From assembly GCA_963663495.1 (NCBI GenBank), contig OY760427.1, positions 682,001 through 746,000 on the forward strand: 64,000 nucleotides of DNA, read 5' to 3'. The stretch is from G963663495 sp963663495. Its GTDB lineage: Bacteria; Bacteroidota; Rhodothermia; Rhodothermales; Bin80. The notes below the pieces were generated by a model, which made no database searches, was not told the origin of the DNA, and was given only the letters and a program-made list of their open reading frames with translations. A program made the translations under genes and the position numbers. This document shows, one piece after another, positions 9,713 through 18,833 of this stretch (its first letter is position 1; every line of letters begins with the position of its first letter).

Positions 9713-10318
9713 TTACTTTTTCAACCAACAAGGAATGGCACGCCGCCCGTTCATTCGCCGATTCAACTCCATCCTATCGTCCAAGCTGCCCAAGACATGG
9801 GCGATGGCGCGTTGTTCAGAGAGGGGAGGTAGGGGGACTTCCACCAGACCAATGTTGCCCTTCCGAAGACCGAATCTTGTGACGAAATTCACGTACGCAC
9901 GAAACTGGTGCTGCACGGCGGGTGCCTTGAGTGCATAGATTAAGTAGTCCCCCGCCACCTGCCCCGGGCGAGGACAGAGTATCGCTAAGTGATACCTGCA
10001 GACGAAGTCGGCGCTGTCCTGTCTTACGAGCGCAGGGATATCGATGTCGTCGTGCTTCTACGAGTCCTTCGTGATGATGACATCGCCGGTTGCGAGACCA
10101 TACGGAGCCATCTTGCCATCCGTCGCTGATGCCGCCATGAAATCCAACTGATCGGTGATGAACGTATTGTTGTACACCTCCATGTATTTGCAGAGGCGGA
10201 CGGGCAGCTCTCTCGGCTTGGATTTCTTGTTGACGTTGCTGAGAATGAGGTCAATGATGTCTGCGAGGGTAGTGCGGCGGATGCCCGTCCCCTTCCGTAC
10301 CTCCCATAACAGGCACAT
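9713..10318 (-). pseudogene. hsdS: Type I restriction-modification specificity subunit (hsdS) remnant
   Basis: From an ATG at 10318 with GGGAG a few bases upstream, the frame encodes one target-recognition half. A single in-frame TAG follows DVIITKDS, after which the same frame continues through DIDIPALVRQDSADFVCR, AILCPRPGQVAG and VPLPPLSEQRAIAHVLGSLDD, the typical end of an HsdS target domain plus the start of a conserved helix. It ends early at 9713 with unrelated residues after ELNRRMN, so the second half is missing. One stop plus 3' truncation make it inactive. It follows mntA in the order hsdM-hepT-mntA-hsdS. Confidence 0.75.
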
Positions 10319-10622
10319 GCTCCCGCTCGAACCAATCGACGCCATCGTTTCGAATATGCTCCCGTAGCGTCCTGTTACGCACCGAGTCGTACAGAATTAG
10401 ATCAACCGACTGCGCCATCGGAATTTCTTCGACCGCTGCCGCGAGACGGGCCTGATCCGTCAGTGTCAGCCGGTCGCCGAACAGAGCGATGTCCACATCG
10501 GAAGTTGCGGTGTTCGTCCCGGTCGCCCTAGATCCAAACAGCACGGCTCGTTCCACGCGCTCATTGGCCGCGATCACGGCGATGATCGCCTCGCGGTACG
10601 CGTCCTTGAGGCCGTCCGTCAT
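10251..10622 (-). CDS. mntA: MNT-type minimal nucleotidyltransferase (antitoxin MntA)
   Basis: A 123-residue protein with the minimal nucleotidyltransferase signature GSRATG followed by SDVDIALFG, giving the GSx10DxD arrangement that binds nucleotide and metal. In characterised MntA-HepT pairs this enzyme adds AMP to the HEPN toxin and silences it. Its ATG overlaps the hepT stop codon by 4 bp (ATGA), so translation is coupled. The gene sits inside a type I restriction-modification operon whose methylase and specificity genes are broken, while this pair has no visible lesion. The last 15 residues overlap the start of hsdS. Confidence 0.8.
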   Translation of the reverse strand: MTDGLKDAYREAIIAVIAANERVERAVLFGSRATGTNTATSDVDIALFGDRLTLTDQARLAAAVEEIPMAQSVDLILYDSVRNRTLREHIRNDGVDWFEREHVPVMGGTEGDGHPPHYPRRHH

Positions 10623-11032
10623 GGCGTTCGCTTGGCGTCAAGGGTCTGGTGGATTCGCAGTAGGACAGGGTGGTAGCATTCTTTGATGAGCATCTCAGCC
10701 TCTTGGGCCACATCAAGCAAGTAGGCATGGCTCAAGAGGTTGCGTGTGTCCAGCGCGTTGAGCAGGGTCTCGCAGTCACTTTCGCCGATGTATTCCACCT
10801 CAAAGCTCTTGCGGATCACCGCGCGCGGGACCTTAACGTCATGGCCATCGTAGAACAGGAGATCCTTGAGCACCTTCCACGACAGCTCGAAACTGAACTC
10901 GAACGTCTTGATCAGTCCGGCTAGTTCCAAGTAGTCGTACGATTCCCGGTCACAGGCGTTCGTAAGTTGCGCGAGCGCCGTTCCGAAAGTATCTAGTCGC
11001 TGCTGCCAGCGCCGTTCGTCCGAATTGCTCAT
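10619..11032 (-). CDS. hepT: HEPN-family toxin (HepT / HI0074-like)
   Basis: A 137-residue all-helical protein matching the HI0074 nucleotidyltransferase-substrate-binding family: SYDYLELAGLIKTFEFSFELSWKVLKD, in two conserved blocks, is typical. The RX4H motif of HEPN ribonucleases is present as RNLLSH near residue 97. HEPN toxins of this type cleave RNA and are neutralised by the partner MNT enzyme. The ATG at 11032 overlaps the end of hsdM by 4 bp, and the 3' end overlaps mntA by 4 bp, so all are co-transcribed. It has no frameshift or stop, unlike its flanking hsd genes. Confidence 0.8.
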   Translation of the reverse strand: MSNSDERRWQQRLDTFGTALAQLTNACDRESYDYLELAGLIKTFEFSFELSWKVLKDLLFYDGHDVKVPRAVIRKSFEVEYIGESDCETLLNALDTRNLLSHAYLLDVAQEAEMLIKECYHPVLLRIHQTLDAKRTP

Positions 11033-12536
11033 GCTTGCTTGCCCCCGAATCCCAGCACCCCAAGGTTCTCTCTGATCACGGCGTTGAGCCGGACAGCTTC
11101 GGCCTGTTGCCCACGAAGGTCGGCAACCAGCTGCTTCATCTTGTCTTCAAAGGACTCTCCGTCGTCCTCCTGCGACTCAACGCCGGCGTAGCGACCCGGT
11201 GTCAGGACGTGGCCATGCCTGCGTACCTCGTCAAAGGACGCGCTCCTCCAGAAGTCGGGTATGTCGGCGGAGGTATCCCCCTCATTTCCCGTCCGCCAAG
11301 CATGGTAGGTATCCGCTATACAGGTGATGTCCTCGCCGGTCGGTTCGCGGTGCGTGCGGTCCATCATTCGCCCGAGCCGCCTCGCTTCAATGAACATGAT
11401 CTCGCCCCGCCGCTCGCGTCGGCGCGCCAAGAACCACCGGCAGGCGGGAATCTGAGTCGAACAGAAGAGCTGGCCGGGAAGGGCGATCATGCAATCCACG
11501 AGTTACGCCTCAATTAGATTCTTGCGTATCTCGCCTTCGCCGGACTGATTCGATTACATCGCCCTGTTGGCCAGCACGAACCCCGCGAGGCTTCTCGGCG
11601 CGATGTGGTGAACCATGTGCTGCACCCATGCGAAGTTCGCGTTGCCCTTCTGAGGGACGCTATAGCGCCAGCGCTTGTCATCCGCGAGCCCCTCGCCCCC
11701 CAATCCGAGACGTTGAACGGCTGGTTGGCGAAGATGAAGTCGGCCTTCAGGTCCGGGTGGTGGTCATTGTGGAATCTGTCGCCGTGGGCGATCTGCCTGC
11801 CGATCCCGTGGCTCGCCAGATTCATCTTGGCGAGCAGCCATGTCGTGTTCGACTCCTGCCGGTAGATCAAGATATCGAACCGCGCCGTGCTGGTGTTGCC
11901 GTTGGCGCGGACGAACTTGGCCGAGTACACGAACATGCCCGAAGAGCCGCAGCAGGGTTCGTAGACTCGCCCTCGGTAAGGCTCCAACATCTTGACGAGC
12001 AACCCGATGACGCAGCGGGCGGTGTTGAACTCCCCGACCCTCTTCCCCTCGGCGCTCGCGAACTGCGAGAGGAAGTACTCGTACACGCGCCCGAGCACGT
12101 CCCCGACGCGGATGTTGCCCACCATGTTGAACAACTGGCCTAGGCGTTGCTTGTCCAGCGCGGGCCGCGCGTAGTCCTTGGGTAGCACCTCCTTGAGTGC
12201 CGGGTTGTCTCGCATGATGGCCGCCATGGCCCGATCTACGGTCTGGCCGATGGTCGGCTGCCGCGCTTTGGACCTTAGGTGCACCCAGAAGATGTTCTCC
12301 GCGATGTACTCATCCCGATCCTCGGTGGCCTCTTCTCCCCACTTGGCCAGCACCGCCGTGTGCCGCTCCTCAAAGGCGGCCGAGATGTAATTGATGAAGA
12401 TGAGGCTGAGCACGGTATGCTTGTACTCGGGGGTATCCATTGAGCCGCGGAGCGTATCGGCCATCGCCCACAACTCGGTCTCATAGCCGGTCGTGGCACC
12501 GCTGTTGATCTGGTTGGTGGGCATCTCCATTCGCAC
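11029..12536 (-). pseudogene. hsdM: Type I restriction-modification methylase (hsdM), inactivated
   Basis: N-terminal HsdM domain (ELWAMADTLRGSMDTPEYK), AdoMet motif I as EPCCGSSGMFV and motif IV region as NQPFNVSDW. A one-base loss near 11698 shifts the frame; the restored frame gives LADDKRWRYSVPQKGNANF and FAWVQHMVHHIAP, then two in-frame TAA codons, then LPGQLFCSTQIPACRWFLAR and a normal C-terminus ending FGGKQA. Besides these three lesions the catalytic NPPF motif reads NQPF. So at least four changes argue for long decay. It starts the hsdM-hepT-mntA-hsdS block; no hsdR is in the window. Confidence 0.85.
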
Positions 12537-12808
12537 GCTTCAGTTTCGGAACGCTCCGGTCGCTGCCGGAGCCTTTTCCAAGATACGGCATGTATCGCGG
12601 AGCGGTACACTTCGCCGGAGCAGCCTAGCGCGTCGCGTGCGGCGGTGGTTGGCAGCAATCCGCCCTAAACCTGATCGGGCGGAGCGGCGCAGGAGTCGAA
12701 GTTGGATCCCGCGATTTGGCGAGCTGTGAACGAAGCGCGTTCGTCAGCATGTTCCCTAGGGCCGTAACGCCCGACGCAAAGCCCTGCCCTTCCCCCATAA
12801 ATCATCCA
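12537..12808. other. Region upstream of hsdM without a supported gene
   Basis: No credible coding frame. The last 35 bases (from about 12785) repeat the ATAAATCATCCAT-containing end found at 4345-4380 and 7380-7405, marking the border to the next transposase fragment. Confidence 0.4.
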
Positions 12809-13015
12809 TTACGGTTCGTTCTCTGCCTCCAGCGTACGTAGCGCTTTCAAGCATCCTGCCCACTGCGGCCGCCCGCGAGCATCCATAAAGCGGTATTGCT
12901 CGCAAACAATGCGACTGACTGCGGTGCGACTCTTGTCACCGTGTACCTCCAGAATGCGCTGCAAGGTCGGTTCTGCGCCGCGAAGCGTGGTAAGTATCTG
13001 ATGTTGCACCCACAT
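12809..13015 (-). pseudogene. N-terminal fragment of a DruA-type IS4 transposase
   Basis: Only 68 codons remain. The fragment aligns with the first 75 residues of the protein at 4858-7167: IVCEQYRFMDARGRPQ here against VCEEFGFVDARGEPQ there, followed by CLKALRTLEA against CAQALSKLEA. It is a different copy, not a recent duplicate. It is cut at its 3' side at the ATAAATCATCCAT repeat border. Confidence 0.65.
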
Positions 13016-13079
13016 GCCGGTAAACTAACAGACAAATACGCAATAGTCAAGAGGCAATATTAATGGGTAGGCAGGGCTT

Positions 13080-13568
13080 GTTACCTGGAAGACGGCAAGG
13101 TTGAGATTGATAACAATCTGGTTGAGAACCAGATGCGGGCGATTGCGCTTGGCCGAAAAAACCATCTGTTTGCGGGATCGCATGCGGCAGCGCAGCGGTC
13201 CGCAGTACTGTACGCTCTTCTTGCCACATGCAAGCTGCAATCGGTAAACCCGATTGAATGGCTTACCGATGTACTACGCAGTCTTCCGACATTTCCTGCC
13301 GAACGCATGGCTGAGCTCTTGCCCCATCATTGGAAAGCCAGTCGGGACTTGCAGCAAGCTACCGTCAAGAAAGCGGCATAGGAGCCCCCAAACAGGTGCC
13401 CCGGATTATCCGATAGATCCGTGTGCTGGTCTGCGAACACGCTGTCAGGTACTTAACTCCTGCACGCCCAACCGACGCCAGCCTATTTAACCTTCGAACC
13501 GCGCTCTAACTTACTCTAATTGAGAGAGTAAATACCCTCGGTTATAATGTACTTCACCTGACGGATAC
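13080..13568 (+). mobile_element. IS66 copy B: 3' fragment with one intact end
   Basis: The last 100 codons of tnpC (13080-13380, stop TAG) and the right terminal repeat ending at 13568 remain; the 5' part is missing. The protein end reads NPIEWLTDVL where copy A has a stop, giving the undamaged C-terminus (QATVKKAA). The trailer 13381-13568 matches 7520-7706 of copy A in reverse. Confidence 0.75.
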
Positions 13569-13990
13569 GATCATTTCAACGCCCAGCGCCAAGGGCGGGG
13601 CCGCCGAAGCGTAGGCGAAATGCTGATCGGAGGATGTACGTTGAAGAGAAGTCCGATGCGATGATAGTAGCGATGAAGCTGGCGAACAAAGCATGGAAGA
13701 CCATGTGGCGGAGTTGGTGGAGCGAAGCGTCGCACCCGAGGGGAAACCGTAGTTCCCGGCATGCACTGGACGCAGAACCAGGATCGTATGCAACATGGCA
13801 CGCACTGGACACAGAGCCAGGTACGTGTGCCAGGGGAAGGTGCGGTTACGGCAACGGACCGGTTCGCTGGTCTGTTAACGTCATGCGCGGTGGCGCGACC
13901 CAAGGGAAGAGCCGGATGCGTTAGCGCGCACATCTGGATCTGTGCGGGGAGCCGGGGCCCGACCAGAGGGAGTTCTTATCACAGGTAGTA
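13569..13990 (+). ncRNA. Probable group II intron remnant (domain V visible, reverse transcriptase lost)
   Basis: Positions 13909-13945 fold as a domain V-like hairpin: AGCCGGATGC with the catalytic AGC near its base, a four-base TTAG loop and a 3' arm CATCTGGATCT. The downstream CTGTGCGGGGAGCC resembles the sequence after domain V in bacterial introns. Upstream, 13690-13830 resembles the segment that precedes the intron reverse transcriptase (GAGGGGAAACCG, then GCACTGGACGCAGA repeated as GCACTGGACACAGA). No reverse transcriptase is present, so this would be an internally deleted intron. The call rests on remembered intron consensus and needs a covariance search. Confidence 0.45.
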
Positions 13991-14023
13991 CGCAGCACCG
14001 GCCGAACTGCTACGGACCTTTGG

Positions 14024-14559
14024 TTATCCATGTCGGAGTTTGAAATGAACCGGTATGGCAATGCGCACAAGCACGGCCTTCCCGCGCTGACGGCCGGGCG
14101 TGAACTGCTGGCTCAGGATTGCCTCGGTGGCAGCATTATCCAAAAGTGTGCTGGCCGAACGGATGACCACTGGATTCGAGGCGGTGCCATCGCGGTCTAC
14201 CAGCACTTGGATTACAGATGTACCCTCAAGCCCTGCACGCCTTGCCACTGCGGGGTATTCCAGATCTGCTGACAGCGCTGCCACGCCGCCCACAATGGTT
14301 GGCATCTCCTCCACAATGACAAAAATCTCATCTTCATCCTCGTTTTCCGGATCGGATGCGGTTGGCGGCGGGGGGAGAGGAAGCGGCGCATCAATGTTCA
14401 ATGCGGCGTCAAAGTCAAGCGGGTCGGGCTCAAGAATTACATCATTGGGTACCTCCACAGGAATTTGCGGTCGTGGCGGTGGAGGAGGGAGTGGGTTCTG
14501 CCGCGTTTGGATGATATCCTGAATAGTCACCATCTCTTGAGCAACCGGAGCGTACATAG
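14024..14559 (-). pseudogene. tonB: TonB energy transducer, 3' part of a gene split by the 5.6-kb composite element
   Basis: This part encodes the proline-rich periplasmic linker (NPLPPPPPRPQIPVE) and the C-terminal TonB domain (YPAVARRAGLEGTSVIQV, VRIAIPVHFKL). The membrane anchor is missing here and lies at 20165-20411. Removing 14568-20164 and one copy of the 8-bp repeat joins GGAGATATT to ACTATGTAC in frame and gives one 260-residue protein. TonB couples the proton-motive force to outer-membrane receptors through ExbBD; this copy cannot work as split, though Bacteroidota usually have several TonB genes. Confidence 0.9.
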
Positions 14560-14567
14560 TAATATCT
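14560..14567 (+). repeat. Target-site duplication TAATATCT, left copy
   Basis: Identical to 20165-20172. The two copies bracket the composite element exactly at its GGGAATTATAT and ATATAACTCCC ends. Confidence 0.9.
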
Positions 14568-14572
14568 GGGAA

Positions 14573-15823
14573 TTATATACGTGAGTGACCAACTGTACAC
14601 AGTGAGGCACTAGTATCAATTTCACGGGTCATAGGGGTCGGTAACCCGAACGCCCCTCGCCGTGCAGAAGCCCCAATCCCGGAGGCCAGTATGTTTGCAG
14701 CCGCATTCAGGTCTGCATGATCCGCATGTCCACAGGACATACACGTGAATGTGCTCTGCGTCTTACGGTTACTCGCTTCTGTGTGCCCACACACAGAACA
14801 CCGCTGACTGGTATAGGCAGCGGTAACCTTTATCACCTTGCGGCACTTATAGCCCAGCATCTGATCCAGCTGGCCCCAACCTGTTCGCAGTATTCCACGG
14901 TTGAGGCCAGACTTCTGTCTGACGTTTGTGCCAAAGCTCTCCATCGTCCCCTTAGCTGAACATGTCATCGCTTTGATCTTTAGGTCCTCCAGTATCACCG
15001 TTGAGGAGCATTTGGCAATACTGCGACTTACCTGGTGGTTCGCATTCTTGAGGATGTTAGCACGCTTGCGCTGTATGCGGGCGATTCTATGCTTCCGCCT
15101 GTTACGACGGTTGGAGCCTTTCTTCTGTCTCGCCAGTCTTCGCTGATGCCGCTTCAACTTGGCATCAAGACGCTTCGTATCCGGTTGTCTGATAATGCTT
15201 GTATCGCCCTCTGTGGAGACCATAGCGATCTGCCCGCAATTACGGTCAATGCCTACAGCACTGCCGGTATCCTCTATTACAGGTGCCTCAATCTTGTAGC
15301 AGATGACAGCATACCATTTGCCGGCGTTCTTCTTTACAGTGGCTTTGATGGGTATACCATCAGGGTACGGGTTGCCTCCCCGCCTGCGGAGCGCCATATA
15401 TCCCACTTTCGGGATATACAGCTTGCCATCCCGAACCCTTACGTTATCCGGGATCGTGAACGAAGGCGTACTACCACGTCTGGAATGGAATCTCGGTCTT
15501 CTCTTACCTTCCTCGAAGAATGCCTTCCATGCATCCGCCTGATATTTCAATGTGTATCTAACGACACCAAAGGAGTATTCAGGTAGCCACTCGACCGTAC
15601 GGCGCAGTGCCGTGAACCGTTTCCCCAGCGAGAAGAAGCTTACCGAGGGCGGCTTCTCTCCAGCCTCTTTCGCTTTCTTGTAGGCCTCGCTCTGCTCTGC
15701 GAGGATGGCATTCCACACAAACCTACACGCACCCGCTAATCCAGCAAGTTGCTTGGCGTTACTTCGACTTCCGGGCAACAGCCTGTATGTGATATTGCGG
15801 TATGCACTAACCGTTTCGGGCAT
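14573..15823 (-). CDS. tnpB: TnpB, RNA-guided nuclease of the IS605 type (module 1)
   Basis: An intact 416-residue TnpB. The N-terminal segment GACRFVWNAILAEQ is typical, the RuvC-I Asp lies in VGIDRNCGQIA, the RuvC-II Glu in VILEDLKIKAM, the zinc finger is CSVCGH...CMSCGH, and the RuvC-III Asp is in HADLNAAANI. TnpB uses an RNA from the 3' end of its own gene to cut DNA. No TnpA (HUH transposase) is nearby. The stop codon TAA lies within the right terminal repeat, 5 bp from the module end, so any guide scaffold must overlap the coding end. The upstream side is separated from its original left repeat by IS1380. Confidence 0.9.
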   Translation of the reverse strand: MPETVSAYRNITYRLLPGSRSNAKQLAGLAGACRFVWNAILAEQSEAYKKAKEAGEKPPSVSFFSLGKRFTALRRTVEWLPEYSFGVVRYTLKYQADAWKAFFEEGKRRPRFHSRRGSTPSFTIPDNVRVRDGKLYIPKVGYMALRRRGGNPYPDGIPIKATVKKNAGKWYAVICYKIEAPVIEDTGSAVGIDRNCGQIAMVSTEGDTSIIRQPDTKRLDAKLKRHQRRLARQKKGSNRRNRRKHRIARIQRKRANILKNANHQVSRSIAKCSSTVILEDLKIKAMTCSAKGTMESFGTNVRQKSGLNRGILRTGWGQLDQMLGYKCRKVIKVTAAYTSQRCSVCGHTEASNRKTQSTFTCMSCGHADHADLNAAANILASGIGASARRGAFGLPTPMTREIDTSASLCTVGHSRI

Positions 15824-15838
15824 GGCACTGTGATATAT

Positions 15839-17722
15839 CCTCCCTTATTCATAAGGGAGTTAAGTGGCGAGGAATCGTCGTTTAATATTATGGCGTAATA
15901 TGTTGACTATACACGGTTTGAATGGGATCCTGTGCGACGCTCAAACGTTCAGAAACCCCAATACTCATTCACCCTGTAACACGCCCGATGCCAGATCCCA
16001 AATCCAACCTTCTGTTCGCTTGCCAATTCAATAAATCCGTCAAAGTTGTACGCTCCAAGACCGATAATCTAACATCGGATGCGGGCGTCATTCCTATGCG
16101 CCTGCTCATGGTGATCAGCACCTTGGCATGCCGACTCGCTTCCGTGCTTAAGGACAATCGGTCCCAAGCTCGGATTACGCATAGCCTTGAGGAGTTAGTG
16201 CGGCAGTACCTGCTGCAACATGTGCAGGGGTGGGGCCGTCAGTCAGATGCGGACAAGCTTCGCAGGGACCCTGCCATGCGCGTGGCCACTTCTTCCAAAA
16301 GGGGTATGAGGGCATTACAGGACGATAGGTCCCTGGCATCCCAGCCAACCATGTCTCGCTTCGTGCACATGTTGGCCGGGAAAAAGAATTTCAAGAAGTT
16401 GCGCCTTTTTGTAGAGACATTCGCCATGGAGCACCTGCTGCAGCGTGGTGGCGGGAAGCGCCGCCCCGAGGTGGTCTTTGATGTGGACGGTGTACCGGTA
16501 GATACGCATGGCAAGCAGCAGGGCAGCAAGTGGAACGGATATTACAAGCGCACCATCTTTCTGCCCCTTATCGCCATATGCGGTGAGTCGGGCGACATGT
16601 TGGGGGCGGAATTGCGAGGGGGCACGCAGAATGTGGTGAAGGACTGCTACGGTTTCATTCGACGCATTGGGCTGGCATTGCGTGAACATGTGGCCGACAA
16701 GGTCATTGTCCGATTGGACGCAGGCTTCAACAGTGGCGAATTATGTGATAAGCTGGAGAGCGACCGTATCGGCTACGTGATGCGTCTGAAAGGAAACGAT
16801 GTGATTGACGGGCTTGCGGCGCCTCATTTGGAGGGTGATCAGCCGTCGGACGAATGCTACCACGAACTGCGCTACCGTGCAAAGTGCTGGTCCGTAGAGC
16901 GTCGTGTGGTGCTCGTGGTTGTTCCGGTGCCGGGAGAGCTTTTCCGCGGCATTTCTATCTGATCACCGATCTGGATGTAGAAGCCTATCCGGCAGAGCAG
17001 CTTGTGAATCTGTACCGGAAGAGAGGAAAGGCGGAAAAGCACTTCGGGGAGCTGAATGCGGCTTGCTCCATGGCGCTGTCGTCGGTTCTCCGTCCGAAGA
17101 CACACTATAAGGGCCGGCCTGTAGTGCGGGTGCCTGATGAGTCGGAGCCTGATGGGTCGGAACAGGATGGGTCGGAACAGGATGCCGAGATCCGAACCGA
17201 GAACGAGGTCCTGCTACAGGTATACCTTCTAACGTATCAGCTCATGCATGTGGGGCGCTGCCTTATGCGGGAGCCTGACGAATCCCAGATAAGTCTGAGC
17301 ACCTATCGCGAGCATGTACTCAAGGTGGGGGCCCGCTTCGTACAACACGCGCGCAACATCGTTATTCACATTGCCGCCAGCGCAGATGCTGCATGGGAGC
17401 AATTTTGGCGACGTTATTGTCAACTCACATGGATCACGCTTCCCATGAAGAGCTAGCTAAGTCAAATTTGTGCCTGCGCTCCAACACCGCAGGCGCCCAA
17501 CGCGGAAAGCGGAAAGAGAAGGTAGGCAGAGGTGTGTCTACCCGACAGATGTCTTCCCAAAATCTCGGTAATGTGACCGCTGTCGTGTCGGGAAAAGGGC
17601 CTAAACTGGTGTTTTCAGCCCCTCTCATGGTCGTCCCTACGCGTGAACAACGCACAATCGGTCCTGCAGGTACCGAAACAGCACTTTTAGACCCGAACAG
17701 GGTACGACATGAATATTGCAGG
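15839..17722 (+). mobile_element. IS1380-family element nested in tnpB module 1
   Basis: The ends CCTCCCTTATTCAT (15839) and, read inward from 17722, CCTGCAATATTCAT match at 11 of 14 positions. The flanks show a 5-bp duplication TATAT (15834-15838 and 17723-17727). Removing the element and one TATAT restores a sequence identical over more than 50 bp to the uninterrupted junction at 39560-39620. This proves the insertion point, between the module's left repeat and its tnpB start. Confidence 0.85.
15988..17456 (+). pseudogene. IS1380-family transposase, frameshifted
   Basis: DDE transposase of the IS1380 family. From the ATG at 15988 (MPDPKSNLLFAC) the first frame covers the catalytic Asp region VVFDVDGVPVDTHGK and LDAGFNSGELCDKL, and runs out at 16962. 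The frame shifts near 16930-16955 and continues as FYLITDLDVEAYPAEQLV and YRKRGKAEKHFGELN, with the catalytic Glu region, to 17456. A short acidic repeat, three near-identical DGSEQ-type units near 17140-17180, sits in the C-terminal half. IS1380 members do not usually need frameshifting, so the copy is likely dead. An upstream ATG at 15922 is less convincing as a start. Confidence 0.8.
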
Positions 17723-17742
17723 TATATAACTCCCTAATATAT

Positions 17743-17914
17743 GAAAATTATATTCCATGCGTACCCACGTGTTGAGTTATTTGAAATAATTGCAGTTTTT
17801 TCGTGAAAAGCGGGAGCCGATTATGAAAAACTGGCGAAAGCCATCCTGTCTGCACCACCAAAGCACAATAAGTAACTCCTGCGAAAACGCGTGGCATTCA
17901 GCCATATAACTCCC
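17743..17914 (-). repeat. MITE, deletion derivative of the IS1595 element (module 1)
   Basis: A 172-bp sequence starting (reverse strand) GGGAGTTATATGGCTGAATG at 17914. Its first 90 bases match the left end of IS1595 copy B (18383-18470) and its last about 85 match the right end of that element (20090-20164). It is separated from the neighbouring GGGAGTTATAT repeat at 17734 by the 8 bp TAATATAT, as in the two other modules. Confidence 0.85.
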
Positions 17915-17915
17915 A

Positions 17916-18382
17916 TATCTTTCTCCGCTTGCAGAGAGGATTGACGCTATCCGCAATAAGATCATTGGTAACGCGGAGGACAAGGGCCGGGCACACAATA
18001 CGGATCAGCTTGACGATCAGCACATTATCCGTCGCATGGTGCTCAAGCGGTGCGTCTACGGTGTTGATAAGATCCCAATGGCGGTAGAGCTGGCCAAGGT
18101 GTCGCTTTGGCTCCACACCTTCACCGTCGGCGCTCCGCTAAGCTTTCTTGATCATCATCTCCGACGCGGCGACAGCCTGTTCGGCGAGTGGGTGGCTCGC
18201 GCTGTGCAGAGGACAAACGAACATAGTAGCCTTTTCCTAAGGGACCCGCTTGACCGGGCGATGCGTGCTGCCGCACCGATGCAGATCATTGAGGGATTGA
18301 CGGACGCCGAGATCGCCGAGGCGCACCGGTCTTCTGATATTTTCTCCGAAGTATCGGAAATGACTGCTCCTCTGCATGCATT
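17916..18382 (+). pseudogene. Internal fragment of a type IIG / Eco57I-like N6-adenine methylase
   Basis: About 155 codons remain, open at both sides into mobile sequences. The frame reads YLSPLAERIDAIRNKIIG, then KRCVYGVDKIPMAVELAKVS and LWLHTFTVGAPLSFLDHHLR. These blocks match the region after motif I in large restriction-methylase fusions (Eco57I type; PglX of BREX is related). The catalytic NPPY motif would lie downstream and is lost. The left edge meets the MITE, the right edge meets IS1595 copy B, so this is host DNA trapped inside the composite and carried with it. A longer frame continuing to 18548 is a chimera with the IS end. Confidence 0.75.
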
Positions 18383-18421
18383 TGGAGTTATATGGCTGAG
18401 TGTCACGCGTTTTCGCGGGCG

Positions 18422-18586
18422 TTACTTTTTGTGCTTTGGTGGTGCGGACAGGATGGCTTTCGCCAGTTCTTCCGGTATGGTAGGGATGGATTGTTGGATA
18501 TTGAGAATGTCGTTTGTTACGGGGCGGCCGGGGCGTTTCGTTTCCTGAATCTTGTTACCGGGCTTCGGGGATTTATCTATGCTCAT
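18422..18586 (-). CDS. Small basic protein of the IS1595 element, AT-hook-like
   Basis: A 54-residue ORF from the ATG at 18586 to a TAA at 18422, reading KRPGRPVTNDIL near the middle and ending LSAPPKHKK. The GRP core flanked by basic residues resembles an AT-hook, and similar short basic ORFs accompany IS1595-type transposases. Its last 20 codons fall inside the sequence retained in every MITE copy, which explains why the MITEs contain a conserved LAKAILSAPPKHKK-coding tail. Function is unknown; DNA binding at the element end is a reasonable guess. It is too short for most gene callers. Confidence 0.55.
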   Translation of the reverse strand: MSIDKSPKPGNKIQETKRPGRPVTNDILNIQQSIPTIPEELAKAILSAPPKHKK

Positions 18587-18833
18587 GGTGTTATAGGTTA
18601 TAGGTTATAGAGTAGCACTAATCCATTGGGGCAGAATACCGAAATGATTTCATGGCGGACATCTGCTTAGAGTAGGAGGCTGCATACATTGCGATCCAGT
18701 TTTCACGACAGTCGATCAACTTCAGGACCGATTCCTTGGCTTATATCGGGACGCTCTTGACAATGCGGAAGTACTGGGCGGACCCCGGTACGGGCCACGA
18801 AGCGCACCGGACGAACCCATGAGACGCGGGCCA
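18587..18833. other. IS1595 copy B interior without a supported gene
   Basis: Starts with a triple GTTATAG-type tandem repeat (18589-18610). No conserved reading frame is recognisable; it may be the degraded rest of the methyltransferase-associated cargo. Confidence 0.35.

Noticed and set aside
10058..10345. A separate small gene ending at the TAG after VIITKDS
   Set aside because: The same frame continues past the stop with HsdS sequence, so it is one pseudogene.
15035..15586. A 183-codon plus-strand frame opposite tnpB (also at 50725-51276 and 39612-40427)
   Set aside because: It is the antisense shadow of tnpB, repeated because tnpB is repeated; no family features.
18036..18548. A 170-codon plus-strand frame that looks like one gene
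   Set aside because: It is a chimera: the first part is a type IIG methylase fragment and the end runs through the left end of IS1595 copy B.
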